Source: a bacterium (GTDB taxonomy: Bacteria; Myxococcota_A; Bradymonadia; UBA7976; UBA1532). Taken from it: 64,000 bases of DNA. Position numbers and translations under genes: made by a program. A model generated the notes under the pieces. The model searched no databases, was not told where the DNA came from, and was given only the letters and a program-made list of their open reading frames with translations. Location of the stretch: assembly GCA_030427205.1 (NCBI GenBank), contig JAUHXC010000004.1, positions 124,001 through 188,000 of the forward strand. The letters are read 5' to 3'. This document shows, piece after piece, positions 53,052-61,146 of the stretch (positions are counted from its first letter, which is position 1; the number at the start of each line of letters is the position of its first letter).

Positions 53052-53956
53052 GCTGGGCGCTGATGTACCACCGCGTCGTGCCGCGCCGGCCCGATACGGC
53101 GCCGTATTTCGCCCGCGGCACCGCCGTCGAGCCCGAGACCTTCGCCCGCCAGCTCGACTGGCTCTGCGCCCGCCACCGCCTCGGCCGGCCGGGTGAGTCG
53201 GACAGCCAGCGGGTGCTGCTCACCTTCGACGATGGCTATCGCGACATCGTCGATCATGTCTGGCCGCTCTGCCGCGCGCGGGGCGTGCCGTTCGCGATCT
53301 TCCCCGTCGCCGAGCACCTCGCCGACGCGGCGCACCCGCTGTGGTTCGACGCGTATTACGACCGGGTGAGCCGCGCGGCCTGGGCCGATCCCGACGTGGC
53401 CCGGCGCGCCTTGCGTGCGGTCGATGTGTCGGAGCCGTGTCCATCGGATCCCGATCTGCGCTGGTGGGTCCGCGGGCCGGTCAAACAGCGCTTGCACGGC
53501 GCCGGCTCGACGCGCGCCGACCTGCTCGAGCGGGTTTCGACGGCGCTCGGCGTCGCGGCCGACCCGTGTTTGCCGGCGAAGCTCTACCTCGATCGCGCGG
53601 CGCTGCGGGCTCTGGTCGACGGCGGGGTCGAGGTGGGCGGCCACGGCGCCGGCCACCGGCTGCACGCGGGGCTGCCGGCCACCGAGCTGCGCGCCGAGAT
53701 CGACGCCGCCGCCGCGCTGCTCGACGCCATCGGCGCGCCGCCCGGACGCAGCTATTGCTACCCCGACGGCAGCGTCGACCCGTCGGCGAGGCGTGCGGTC
53801 GGCCAGCGGTTCGAGCGGGCCTTCACCGTCGAGCCCGGCCCGCTCACCGGCGTCGATCGGCTGCTGCTGCCCCGTTTCATCGCCCGCGACCGCCCGCCGA
53901 GCGATCCCGGATGGTGCGCCGCGACCGCCGACCCCCGCTTCACGAGGCTGCCATGA
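53048..53956 (+). CDS. Polysaccharide deacetylase (NodB homology)
   Basis: A 302-residue carbohydrate-esterase family 4-like enzyme. Motif 1 is LLTFDDGYRD with Asp61/Asp62. The metal-binding motif 2 is His199-x3-His203 (GGHGAGHRLH). The start WALMYHRV is typical of short-chain NodB-like deacetylases, and SYCYPDGSVDPSARR supplies motif 3. It would remove an acetyl group from an N-acetylated sugar. There is no signal peptide, so it acts inside the cell, fitting a biosynthetic step rather than wall remodelling. Sixth gene of the coupled operon. Confidence 0.88.
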   Translation: MSWALMYHRVVPRRPDTAPYFARGTAVEPETFARQLDWLCARHRLGRPGESDSQRVLLTFDDGYRDIVDHVWPLCRARGVPFAIFPVAEHLADAAHPLWFDAYYDRVSRAAWADPDVARRALRAVDVSEPCPSDPDLRWWVRGPVKQRLHGAGSTRADLLERVSTALGVAADPCLPAKLYLDRAALRALVDGGVEVGGHGAGHRLHAGLPATELRAEIDAAAALLDAIGAPPGRSYCYPDGSVDPSARRAVGQRFERAFTVEPGPLTGVDRLLLPRFIARDRPPSDPGWCAATADPRFTRLP

Positions 53957-54771
53957 GCCCGCCGACCCCCGCTGTCCCCGAGGCCCCCGCATCGCACGCC
54001 GAAGGCCCGGCGCCGTGGACCATCGCCGAAGACGGCTTCGCGGTCGCCCGCGGGCTCTTGTCGACCGACGCGCTCGCCGCCCTCGCCGGCCGGGTCGAGC
54101 GCCTCTTCGCCTCCGAGCGCCCGCGCAGCCGCCAGGTGCTCTACGTCGACGGCCGCCCCCCGCCCGATACCCCGCACCTCGACCGGCTGCTGCACCAGTG
54201 GCTCAACCCCCATCGATTCCCGGGCGAAGAGGGCACCGCCGACCTGCTCGCCGCGCCCCGCGCGCTGGCGGTCCGGGCGCTGGGTGCGCCGCCGGTGCTG
54301 TTCCAAGACCTGCTGCTGGTCAAGACCCCCCAGCAGAAGCGCTTCCCCTGGCATCAAGACTTCCCGTTCTGGCCCATCGACCGCCCGCTGGGCGTCGTCG
54401 TCTGGGTGCCGCTCGTGGCCAATACCCGCCGGGCGGGCGGGCTGATGTTCGCCCGCGGCAGCCACCGCCTTGGCCCGCGCGCGGTGGTCGACCTGCACCG
54501 CGGCCACGCCCAGGATCCGACCGCCGAGCTGCCGTCGATCGACGATCTCTACGAGACCGTCTGCCCCGCGCTCGCGCCGGGCGACGGGCTGATCTTCTCG
54601 CCGCTGGTTTTCCACGGCTCGCCCGCCCGCCGGGCCGCGGGCCGCCGGGTCGCGTGGTCCAGCGTGTGGCTGCACCCCGACGTGCGCTGGTCCCACAGCC
54701 GCGCGCCGGCGCATCCCATCTGCCGCCATGTGGTCGACGGCGCGCGCGTACACCCGCTCGGATCCAAGTGA
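53953..54771 (+). CDS. Phytanoyl-CoA dioxygenase (PhyH)-family Fe(II)/2OG oxygenase, second copy
   Basis: A 272-residue oxygenase with His134-x-Asp136 (WHQDFPFWPID) and distal His221 (VFHGSPARR), plus a downstream Arg for 2-oxoglutarate. The HQD(Y/F)PFWP(V/I)D block is nearly identical to that in the first gene of the operon, so the two belong to one subfamily and may hydroxylate successive positions of the same molecule. The N-terminal 20 residues are Pro/Ala-rich. Last gene of the operon, convergent with the barrel lipoprotein gene (10-bp gap). Confidence 0.88.
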   Translation: MSPPTPAVPEAPASHAEGPAPWTIAEDGFAVARGLLSTDALAALAGRVERLFASERPRSRQVLYVDGRPPPDTPHLDRLLHQWLNPHRFPGEEGTADLLAAPRALAVRALGAPPVLFQDLLLVKTPQQKRFPWHQDFPFWPIDRPLGVVVWVPLVANTRRAGGLMFARGSHRLGPRAVVDLHRGHAQDPTAELPSIDDLYETVCPALAPGDGLIFSPLVFHGSPARRAAGRRVAWSSVWLHPDVRWSHSRAPAHPICRHVVDGARVHPLGSK

Positions 54772-54781
54772 GCCGGGGCTC

Positions 54782-55894
54782 TCAGCCGCCCCAGCCGACG
54801 CCGAAGTAGGCGCTCCACGACGGGCCGTCGAGGCTGGGGCAGACCCCGCCGCGCAGGTCGACCTGCCACGGCCCGAAGCGCGCGTCGACCGTCGCGCCCG
54901 CGCCCCAGACGAGCCCCATCGCGTCGGCGTCGCGCCGATCGACATCGCGCAGCCACACCGCCGCCGCGGTCGGCGCGAGCTCCACGTCGCCGAAGAGCCG
55001 CAGCGGCAGCGCCACCCGGCCGCCGACGAAGCGCTCCGAGAGCCACGCGGCCCACGGCGCCCCGGGCACCGCGACCACGTAGGGGTTCATGCCGCCGATA
55101 CGCGCCCGCGTCAGGTCGTCCTCGTCGACGCCGTAGCCCGCCCGCTGCTCGACCTCGATCCGCAGCCGCTCGCCGAGCGGTACGCCGAGCCGGGCCCACT
55201 GCCGCACCAGCGGGATCACCGTGGCGGCCGCGTTGCGGTCGCGAGCCCCGGTGCTGCCCCAATCCCGCGCCGCGCTGCGCAGATCGAGCCCGAGATCGAT
55301 ACCCAGCGCGAAGCCGCGCAGCCGCGGGAAGAGCCGCTGCCGTTCGCGCCAGCCGGCGTCATCCGCCAGCCGCCACCAGCCCAGGTGCACGCGCGGCATC
55401 AAGACCCACGCCTCGGGGGGCAGGACGAGCGCCGGATCGGTCTCGTCGGTGCGATCGAAGAGCCAGCGGCGGCCGGTCAGCGACAGCTCGGCCCAGCCGC
55501 CGCCGTCCGCCAGCCGCTTGATGCGCCCGCGGGCCTCGATATAGCTGGCGAAGAACCCCCGCTCGGGCTGCGCCTCGCCTTCGACGTAGTGGTCGGTGAG
55601 CAGCCCGGCGATCAGCGCCTCGCCGGCGGCTTCGATACCCAGGCGCCAGCGATCGCCCAGGCGCATCTCGGTGAGCCCCAGGCGCAGGGTGTCGGTGTCG
55701 AGCACGATCGAGGGCTGCCCCGCGGCGATCCAGGGGTCGAAGTCGTAGGCCAGCACCGCGATGCCGTGGAAGGGTACGCTGTCGTCGGGCCCGGCCTCGC
55801 CAGCGAGCACGGCAGAGAATCTCCCCGCGATGGAGGGGGTTACGCAGGCTGCGACGCAGCCGGTGGCGAGGATGAGCTCGAGCGCGCGACGCAT
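54782..55894 (-). CDS. Lipidated beta-barrel-like hypothetical protein
   Basis: A 370-residue exported protein. The signal has a probable lipobox (GCVAAC, Cys about 16). After it come many alternating amphipathic strands (FHGIAVLAYDFDPW, FFASYIEARGRI, AELSLTGRRWLFD, DARFGPWQVDLRGGV) ending SAYFGVGWGG, so an outer-membrane or surface beta-rich structure is likely. No family recognised. The ATG at 55894 has a GGGAGG site. The frame remains open upstream through the 42-bp array to about 56449, but that is because the array lacks stops in every frame, so I do not extend the gene. Confidence 0.68.
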   Translation of the reverse strand: MRRALELILATGCVAACVTPSIAGRFSAVLAGEAGPDDSVPFHGIAVLAYDFDPWIAAGQPSIVLDTDTLRLGLTEMRLGDRWRLGIEAAGEALIAGLLTDHYVEGEAQPERGFFASYIEARGRIKRLADGGGWAELSLTGRRWLFDRTDETDPALVLPPEAWVLMPRVHLGWWRLADDAGWRERQRLFPRLRGFALGIDLGLDLRSAARDWGSTGARDRNAAATVIPLVRQWARLGVPLGERLRIEVEQRAGYGVDEDDLTRARIGGMNPYVVAVPGAPWAAWLSERFVGGRVALPLRLFGDVELAPTAAAVWLRDVDRRDADAMGLVWGAGATVDARFGPWQVDLRGGVCPSLDGPSWSAYFGVGWGG

Positions 55895-55997
55895 GGGGCC
55901 TCCCGTGGGCCGGCAAGATACCGCCGCGCGCGCCGCCGCGCGACCGGCGCGTGGCCCGGATACGGACGCTACCCGCGCTCGAGAGGCGGCGTACGCC

Positions 55998-56750
55998 TGC
56001 GGGACGGATCGAACCTGCGGCGGTGGAACCGCTCGGGGCTGCAGAACGGGTCCAACCCGCGCCGGGAAAACCGCTCGGGGCTGCAGAGCGGGTCCGATCC
56101 GCCTCGGGAAAACCGCTCGGGGCTGCAGAACGGGTCCGACCCGCGCCGGGAAAACTGTTCGGGCCTGCAGGACGGGTCCGACCCGCGTCGCGAAAACCGC
56201 TCGGGCCTGCAGGACGGGTCCGACCGGCGCCGGGAAAACCGTTCGGGCCCGCAGGACGGGTCCGACCCGCGTCGGCAAAACCGTTCGCCGCTGCAGGACG
56301 GGTCCGACCCGCGTCGGCAAAACCGTTCGCCGCTGCAGGACGGGTCCGACCCGCGTCGGCAAAACCGTTCGCCGCTGCAGGACGGGTCCGACCCGCGTCG
56401 GCAAAACCGTTCTCGGCGATCGGGGCGGGTCGTACCCGGCACGCCACAACGGACGCGAGCGATCAGGGCGGGTCGGACCCGTTCCGCAGGCATGAAGGCC
56501 CGCGGGGTTTCGGGTCGGACCCGTTCCGCAGGCATGAAGGCCCGCGGGTTTTGGGGCCGGACCCGTTCCGCAGGCATGAAGGCCCGCGGGTCTTGGGGTC
56601 CGGCCGGCTCCGCAGGCATGAAGGGCCGCGGGTTTTGGGGTCCGGCCGGTTCCGCAGGCATGAAGGCCCGCGGTTATCGGGGTCGGACCCGTTCTGCAAG
56701 CCCGAGAGCCCGCGGACTTCGGGGTCGGACCCGCACCGCGAGGGCGAGGC
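55998..56750. repeat. 42-bp-period tandem array of palindromic cores in two opposed blocks
   Basis: Eighteen 13-bp cores occur at strict spacing. Block A has ten cores (56005 degenerate, then 56047, 56089, 56131, 56173, 56215, 56257, 56299, 56341, 56383), consensus CGGGTCCGACCCG. A divergent core (CGGGTCGTACCCG) at 56426 sits in the middle. Block B has seven (56469, 56511, 56553, 56595, 56637, 56679, 56721), consensus CGGGTCGGACCCG, which is the reverse complement of the A core. Spacing is 42 bp within blocks and 43 bp at each side of the centre. Flanking unit sequences also match best when one block is inverted (core plus GTCCTGCAG versus GTTCCGCAG). There are no stops in any frame. The array ends at the methyltransferase stop codon. 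Confidence 0.95.
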
Positions 56751-56753
56751 CGC

Positions 56754-57482
56754 TCAGCCGCTCTCTTTCTTGCCGATCAGCAGGTGGTTGAACCCGCGCA
56801 GGAAGAAGTTGCCCTCCACGGCGGCCTTCTTGCGGTTGCCCAGCTTGAGGTTCTTGTTGTGGCGCGTCACGCAGACGTGGTCGATGGGCTTGAAGTACTG
56901 CAGCATCAACGCGAGGCAGCGGGTGCCGATGGGTACGAAGCCCTTCTTCTTGCTGTAGTAGTCGCAGATGTAGATCGCCACGTAGCGCCGGTCGCGCATG
57001 ACCCGGTGCATCTCGGCGAAGGCCTGGTCGAGCGCCTCGAAATAGGCCTCGTCGGTGGCGTTGATCTTGCCGATGCAGTCGGGGTCGTCGCTGTAGCTGA
57101 GGTTGTCGCTGTAGGGCGGGTCGGCGAAGGCGAAGTCCACCGACTCGGCGTCGAGCGGCAGCGCGCGGGCGTCGGCCCGGCGGATGTCGTCGCGGAACGG
57201 GGCGAGGTCGAAGCCGATGCCGGTGCGGCCCAGATCGCGGCAGACGTCGAGGGTCGTGCCCGAGCCGCAGAAGGGGTCTACGACGACATCGCCCGGTCGG
57301 GTATACCTCTCCAGCAGGTTCCAGATGACGTACGAGGGCGTCGCGCCGCGGTAGTCGGGGCTGCCCTGGGTGGTGGTGCCGTAATGCTGCGAGGGGTAGT
57401 CCCACAACGTCGTCGGCTGGATGCGCAGCGGCGGTTTGCGCGGCTGGCGCGAGCGGCGGGGGCCTTTGGGGTGTCGCGTCAT
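56754..57482 (-). CDS. Orphan DNA methyltransferase (N6-adenine/N4-cytosine type)
   Basis: A 242-residue methyltransferase. Motif I is VVVDPFCGSGTTLDVC (about 68-83) and comes before motif IV ADPPYSDNLSYSDD. An N-terminal segment (TTLWDYPSQHYG) resembles the DNA/RNA amino-methylases of the TRM11/DNA-methylase type. It is small, so the target-recognition part is limited to the C-terminal 90 residues (KPIDHVCVTRHNKNLKLG, FFLRGFNHLLIGKK). No restriction enzyme gene is nearby. Its start overlaps the divergent SpoIID-type start by 12 bp, and its stop abuts the 42-bp array. Confidence 0.82.
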   Translation of the reverse strand: MTRHPKGPRRSRQPRKPPLRIQPTTLWDYPSQHYGTTTQGSPDYRGATPSYVIWNLLERYTRPGDVVVDPFCGSGTTLDVCRDLGRTGIGFDLAPFRDDIRRADARALPLDAESVDFAFADPPYSDNLSYSDDPDCIGKINATDEAYFEALDQAFAEMHRVMRDRRYVAIYICDYYSKKKGFVPIGTRCLALMLQYFKPIDHVCVTRHNKNLKLGNRKKAAVEGNFFLRGFNHLLIGKKESG

Positions 57483-59174
57483 GCCGGCACGGTACTCCTG
57501 GCGCTGATCGTCGGCAACCTGTCGGGCGCGCCGGCGCAGGCCTTCGAGATGCGGCGGCAGGATCGCCTCGCGGTGCTCTACTCGAATCAGGTGATGTTCG
57601 ACCGCCACGGCGAGCCGCTGGTGAGCGTGCGCATCACCGAGGGGCAGGACGGGCTCGCGCTGACCAGCGGCGGGCGGCTGACGCTGATGCCCGGCGGCAA
57701 CGACGGCGCCCGGGTCACCGCGGCGAAGCGCACCCGCTGGCAGGTCAGCATCGAAGAGACGACGCCGGCCGAGGTGCGCTGGTGGGTCGTCGTCGAGCAG
57801 GTCGCCGCGTCGGATCTGGGCGCGGCCCGCGCGGCGCAGAGCCGCTGGCGCGCGCGGGGCTACACCGAGGTGAAGCTGCTCGAGTCGGGCGCGCTCATCG
57901 GGCTCGGCGGCACGACCCTCGATACCCGGCGGCGCCACGTGGGCATCGATCCGCAGCGCGAGCGGGGGCAGGCCGAGGCGCGGGCGGCGCGGTTGAGCCG
58001 CGAAGATGGCGTGCAGGCGACGGTGCTCGGCGAGCTGGTGCGGCGCCCCGGCGGCTGGATCATCGCCCGCGACGCGCGCTCGAAGTTCGAGATCCGCGCC
58101 CGCGACCTGCTGTGGATCACCCCCGAGGCGCCGAAGAAGGGCCCGCCGCCGACGGTGGACATCCCCGATCTGGAGTGGGGCCACGGCACGCCCAAGCGCG
58201 GGCGGGCCGATCGCAGCTATCACGGCGACGTCTACCTGGCCATCGGCCAGGACGGCAAGCTGGTGGCGGTCAACGTGCTGTCGGCCGAGACCCTGCTCGA
58301 GGGGGTGGTGCCGGCGGAGATCTTCTCGACGGCGCCGGCCCCGGCGCTGCGCGCGCAGGCGGTGGCGGCGCGCGGGCAGCTGCTGGCGAAGGTGGGCACC
58401 CGGCATCGGGCCGATCCGTACCTGCTGTGCGCCGAGACCCACTGTCAGGTCTACAAGGGCGAGACCCAGTCGCGGAAGAGCACCGACGCCGCGGTGCGGG
58501 CGACCCGCGGGCAGCTCCTGTTCGACGCCCATGGGTTGGTCGATACGACCTACAGCTCGGCCTGCGGCGGGCACTCCGAGGCGTTTCACATGATGTGGGG
58601 CGGCCCGCCGAAGGCGTCGAGCCCGGGGCGCTTCGACGTGGCCGACGGATCGCTCGATCCGCTGGTGCCGCCGGGCACGCCCGAGCCCGAAGCCGCGCAG
58701 ATCGTGGCCCGCTTCATCAACCGCGAGAACGCGGCCGCGGCGCAGAGCTTCTGCGCCGATGCCAAGGTCTTCCGCTGGACGAAGAGCCGCACGGCGGCTC
58801 AGGTGGACGCCGCGGTCGACGCCCACGCGGGGCGGCAGATCTCGCCGGTGCGCACCATCACGCCGACCCGCCGCGGCGTCAGCGGGCGCGCGCTGGCGGT
58901 GCGCTATACGGGGCAGGGCGGGGATTACGTGGTCGAAGGCAGCTACGAGAACCGCAAGCTGCTGGGCAACCTGCGCAGCGGCATGTGGCTCGTCGAGCGG
59001 GTCGGCGGGTCGCCGGACGGGCCGCCGACGACGTGGCGTTTCCGCGGCGGCGGCTTCGGCCATGGGGTGGGCATGTGTCAGCACGGCGCCATCGGTCAGG
59101 CGAAGAGCGGGCGCGATCACCCCGACATCTTGAAGCACTCGTATCCCGGCAGCCGCATCGAGACGGCGTGGTAG
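57471..59174 (+). CDS. SpoIID/LytB-domain protein
   Basis: A 567-residue exported protein (signal ending about APAQA). Residues about 245-470 carry the SpoIID/LytB pattern: YHGDVYLAIGQDGKLVAVNVLS, LLEGVVPAEIFSTAPAPALRAQAVAARGQLL, CAETHCQVYKG and TYSSACGGHSEA. The ending FGHGVGMCQHGAIGQAKSG is diagnostic. SpoIID proteins are peptidoglycan lytic transglycosylases or amidase enhancers; here it is presumably in cell-wall remodelling outside sporulation. The GTG start at 57471 is the only start that gives a signal peptide directly, and it overlaps the divergent methyltransferase start. Confidence 0.87.
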   Translation: MSRHAGTVLLALIVGNLSGAPAQAFEMRRQDRLAVLYSNQVMFDRHGEPLVSVRITEGQDGLALTSGGRLTLMPGGNDGARVTAAKRTRWQVSIEETTPAEVRWWVVVEQVAASDLGAARAAQSRWRARGYTEVKLLESGALIGLGGTTLDTRRRHVGIDPQRERGQAEARAARLSREDGVQATVLGELVRRPGGWIIARDARSKFEIRARDLLWITPEAPKKGPPPTVDIPDLEWGHGTPKRGRADRSYHGDVYLAIGQDGKLVAVNVLSAETLLEGVVPAEIFSTAPAPALRAQAVAARGQLLAKVGTRHRADPYLLCAETHCQVYKGETQSRKSTDAAVRATRGQLLFDAHGLVDTTYSSACGGHSEAFHMMWGGPPKASSPGRFDVADGSLDPLVPPGTPEPEAAQIVARFINRENAAAAQSFCADAKVFRWTKSRTAAQVDAAVDAHAGRQISPVRTITPTRRGVSGRALAVRYTGQGGDYVVEGSYENRKLLGNLRSGMWLVERVGGSPDGPPTTWRFRGGGFGHGVGMCQHGAIGQAKSGRDHPDILKHSYPGSRIETAW

Positions 59175-59239
59175 CCGATCGGTCGGGGCGTGGTAGAACC
59201 GCGGTGGTTCCGGCCGGGCGCTTGGGCTATCGTGCCGCG

Positions 59240-60802
59240 ATGATTCGCCTTCTCATGCAGTGTGCCGTGCTCGCCGGGCTGCTCCCGGTCGGGATCGCCT
59301 TCGCCCAGGATGCGGCCTCGGTCGACGCGTCCGCCGTCGCGATCGACGACGCCGCGGTGAACGAGACCCCGACCGCCGAGCGCGATGGCCCGCCGCTGGC
59401 GGAGGTCGTGCGCCGGGCCGTGGCCTACAGCCCCGAGCTCAAAGCCGCCGGGCTGCGCATCGACGCCAGCGAGGCGGCGGTGCGCGCCGCGGAGGGCGCC
59501 TTCGACCTGCAGATCACCGGGCGCTTCGACTGGAGCACGTCGCGGCGTACGGGCACGGGCTTCGACCTGGTCAGCATGATGGAGGTCGAGCAGGCCTTCG
59601 AGACCGAGCGCATGGTGTTCAGCGCCGGGGTGGTGCAGCCGCTGGTCTGGGGCACGCGCCTGGGGCTCGAGTTCTCCAGCGAGAGCACCAGCACCAACAA
59701 CCCTTTCCTCAACTGCATCCCGGGGCTGAACAGCTCCGATTGTTTCGATACCCAGCTGCGGCTGTCGCTGACCCAGCCGATTTTGCGCGGCGCGGGGCGC
59801 GACGTGAACGAGGCGGCGGTGCAGATCGCCGAGCGCGACGTCGAGCTGTCGCGGGTCACCCGCCGCGAGACCGCCGAGGCGCGCATCGAGGCGGTGGTGA
59901 TCGCCTGGCTCGAGATGGGCTACGCCGCCGACGCGCTGGCCATCCAGCAGCAGGCGCTGCGGTTGGCGGAGGAGCAGCTGGCCGCGACCGAGGCCCGGAT
60001 CGAGGTGGGCAACCTGGCGCCCGCCGACCGGCCGGTCGTGGCCCAGGCGGTGGCTCAGCGGCGGCGCTCGATCCTGCTCGCCGAGCAGAACCTGGCCGAT
60101 CAGCGCGACGCGGTCGCCTCCGCCCTGGGGCTCGAGACCATCGCGCCGGGCCCGCTCGATCCGCCGATGCCGATGCAGCTGAGCGCCGAGCAGGCGTGGA
60201 GCGCCACCGAGAGCAACAGCGCCGAGCTGGCCCGCAGCCGCATCGAGCGGCAGCAGCTCGAGACCCGGCTGGCCGCGCAGCGGGATTCGGGTCTGCCCCG
60301 GCTCGACCTGACCCTGATCGCGGCGCAGTCGGGCATCGACGACGGCTTCGGCGGCGCGCTGGGCAACCTGCCGGAGAACGACACCCACTACTACGGCGCG
60401 GTGCTCGACTTCGCGTGGGCCCCGGCCAACAACGCCGCCGAGGGCGAGGTCGCCCGGCTCAAGGCGTCGCTCAGCGCCAACGAGCTGGCCCGGCAGGACG
60501 CCGAGATCCGGCTGCGGCGGGAGGTCAAGTCGGCTTTGCGCGCGGTTCGGCTCGCCGAGGGGCAGGTCGAGCTCGATCGCGAGTCGGCCCGGCTGGGGTC
60601 GATGGCGCTCGACGCCGAGAAGAAGAAGTTCGACTCGGGGCGGGCGACGAACCTGGATGTCTTGCAGGTGCAGCAGGATCTGGCGACCGCGCGGCTGCAG
60701 GTGGCGCGCACCGAGACCGATCGGGTCATCGCGCGCACCCGCCTGCTGCGGCTGATGGGCGGGCTGCTCGAGGCCTACGGGCTGTCGCTGGCGGAGCGCT
60801 GA
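59240..60802 (+). CDS. TolC-family outer-membrane efflux protein
   Basis: A 520-residue protein with signal peptide (to about IAFAQ). The OEP repeats occur around 55-280 and 300-515: EVVRRAVAYSPELKAAGLRIDASEAAVRAAEG and AADALAIQQQALRLAEEQL in the first, KKKFDSGRATNLDVLQVQQDLATARLQVA in the second. It forms an outer-membrane duct for a type I or RND exporter. No adaptor or pump gene adjoins it, unlike the factor at 25104, so its partner lies elsewhere. 65 bp after the SpoIID-type gene; the terminator at 60861 follows. Confidence 0.88.
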   Translation: MIRLLMQCAVLAGLLPVGIAFAQDAASVDASAVAIDDAAVNETPTAERDGPPLAEVVRRAVAYSPELKAAGLRIDASEAAVRAAEGAFDLQITGRFDWSTSRRTGTGFDLVSMMEVEQAFETERMVFSAGVVQPLVWGTRLGLEFSSESTSTNNPFLNCIPGLNSSDCFDTQLRLSLTQPILRGAGRDVNEAAVQIAERDVELSRVTRRETAEARIEAVVIAWLEMGYAADALAIQQQALRLAEEQLAATEARIEVGNLAPADRPVVAQAVAQRRRSILLAEQNLADQRDAVASALGLETIAPGPLDPPMPMQLSAEQAWSATESNSAELARSRIERQQLETRLAAQRDSGLPRLDLTLIAAQSGIDDGFGGALGNLPENDTHYYGAVLDFAWAPANNAAEGEVARLKASLSANELARQDAEIRLRREVKSALRAVRLAEGQVELDRESARLGSMALDAEKKKFDSGRATNLDVLQVQQDLATARLQVARTETDRVIARTRLLRLMGGLLEAYGLSLAER

Positions 60803-60860
60803 GCGCCGGCGCGGCGACCGCCGCCGTGAGCGCTGGCTCTGGCTCTGGCTTCGAAAAACG

Positions 60861-60888
60861 AAAGGCCGACACCACGGTGTCGGCCTTT
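60861..60888 (-). terminator. Strong intrinsic terminator of tRNA-Ala (bidirectional)
   Basis: A perfect 12-bp stem AAAGGCCGACAC / GTGTCGGCCTTT with a four-base loop. On the minus strand it is followed by TTTCGTTTTTCG, a good U-tract for the tRNA transcript; on the plus strand the U-tract (TTT) is weaker but may also stop the TolC gene transcript. Confidence 0.88.
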
Positions 60889-60914
60889 CTGGTGGCCCTG
60901 TCGGGCTCTGATTG

Positions 60915-60987
60915 TGGAGCAGAGGGGGATCGAACCCCTGACCTCTTGACTGCCAGTCAAGTGCTCTCCCAGCTGAGCTACTGCCCC
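60915..60987 (-). tRNA. tRNA-Ala (anticodon GGC)
   Basis: The 73-nt cloverleaf folds fully. The acceptor stem GGGGCAG pairs with CTGCTCC, including the G3-U70 wobble pair that identifies alanine tRNA. The D stem is GCTC/GAGC, the anticodon stem CTTGA/TCAAG encloses loop CTGGCAG (anticodon GGC), and the T arm is AGGGG-TTCGATC-CCCCT. The discriminator is A73 and CCA is not encoded. It reads GCC codons, the dominant alanine codon here. Transcribed toward the terminator at 60861; no other tRNA is adjacent. Confidence 0.97.
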
Positions 60988-61146
60988 ACGGCTTGGCGAG
61001 CGGCGGCGAAAATATGGCAGGCCGGCCGATGAGTCAAACGTTTTCGATCATTTTTTCCACACCGACGCCGGCCCCGCGCGGCTGCGTTGACAAGCACCGG
61101 CCCGGTGTCGAACATCCCCTGCCCACGGCCCCCCGGAGGATTGTCC

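Noticed and set aside
55895..56449. Extension of the barrel lipoprotein gene upstream through the 42-bp array
   Set aside because: All six frames through the array are open because the unit is a stop-free multiple of three. The lipoprotein signal at 55894 with its ribosome-binding site marks the real start.
55998..56750. CRISPR array
   Set aside because: Units are contiguous 42-bp copies without unique spacers, the cores are palindromic within an otherwise repeating unit, and no cas genes are present.
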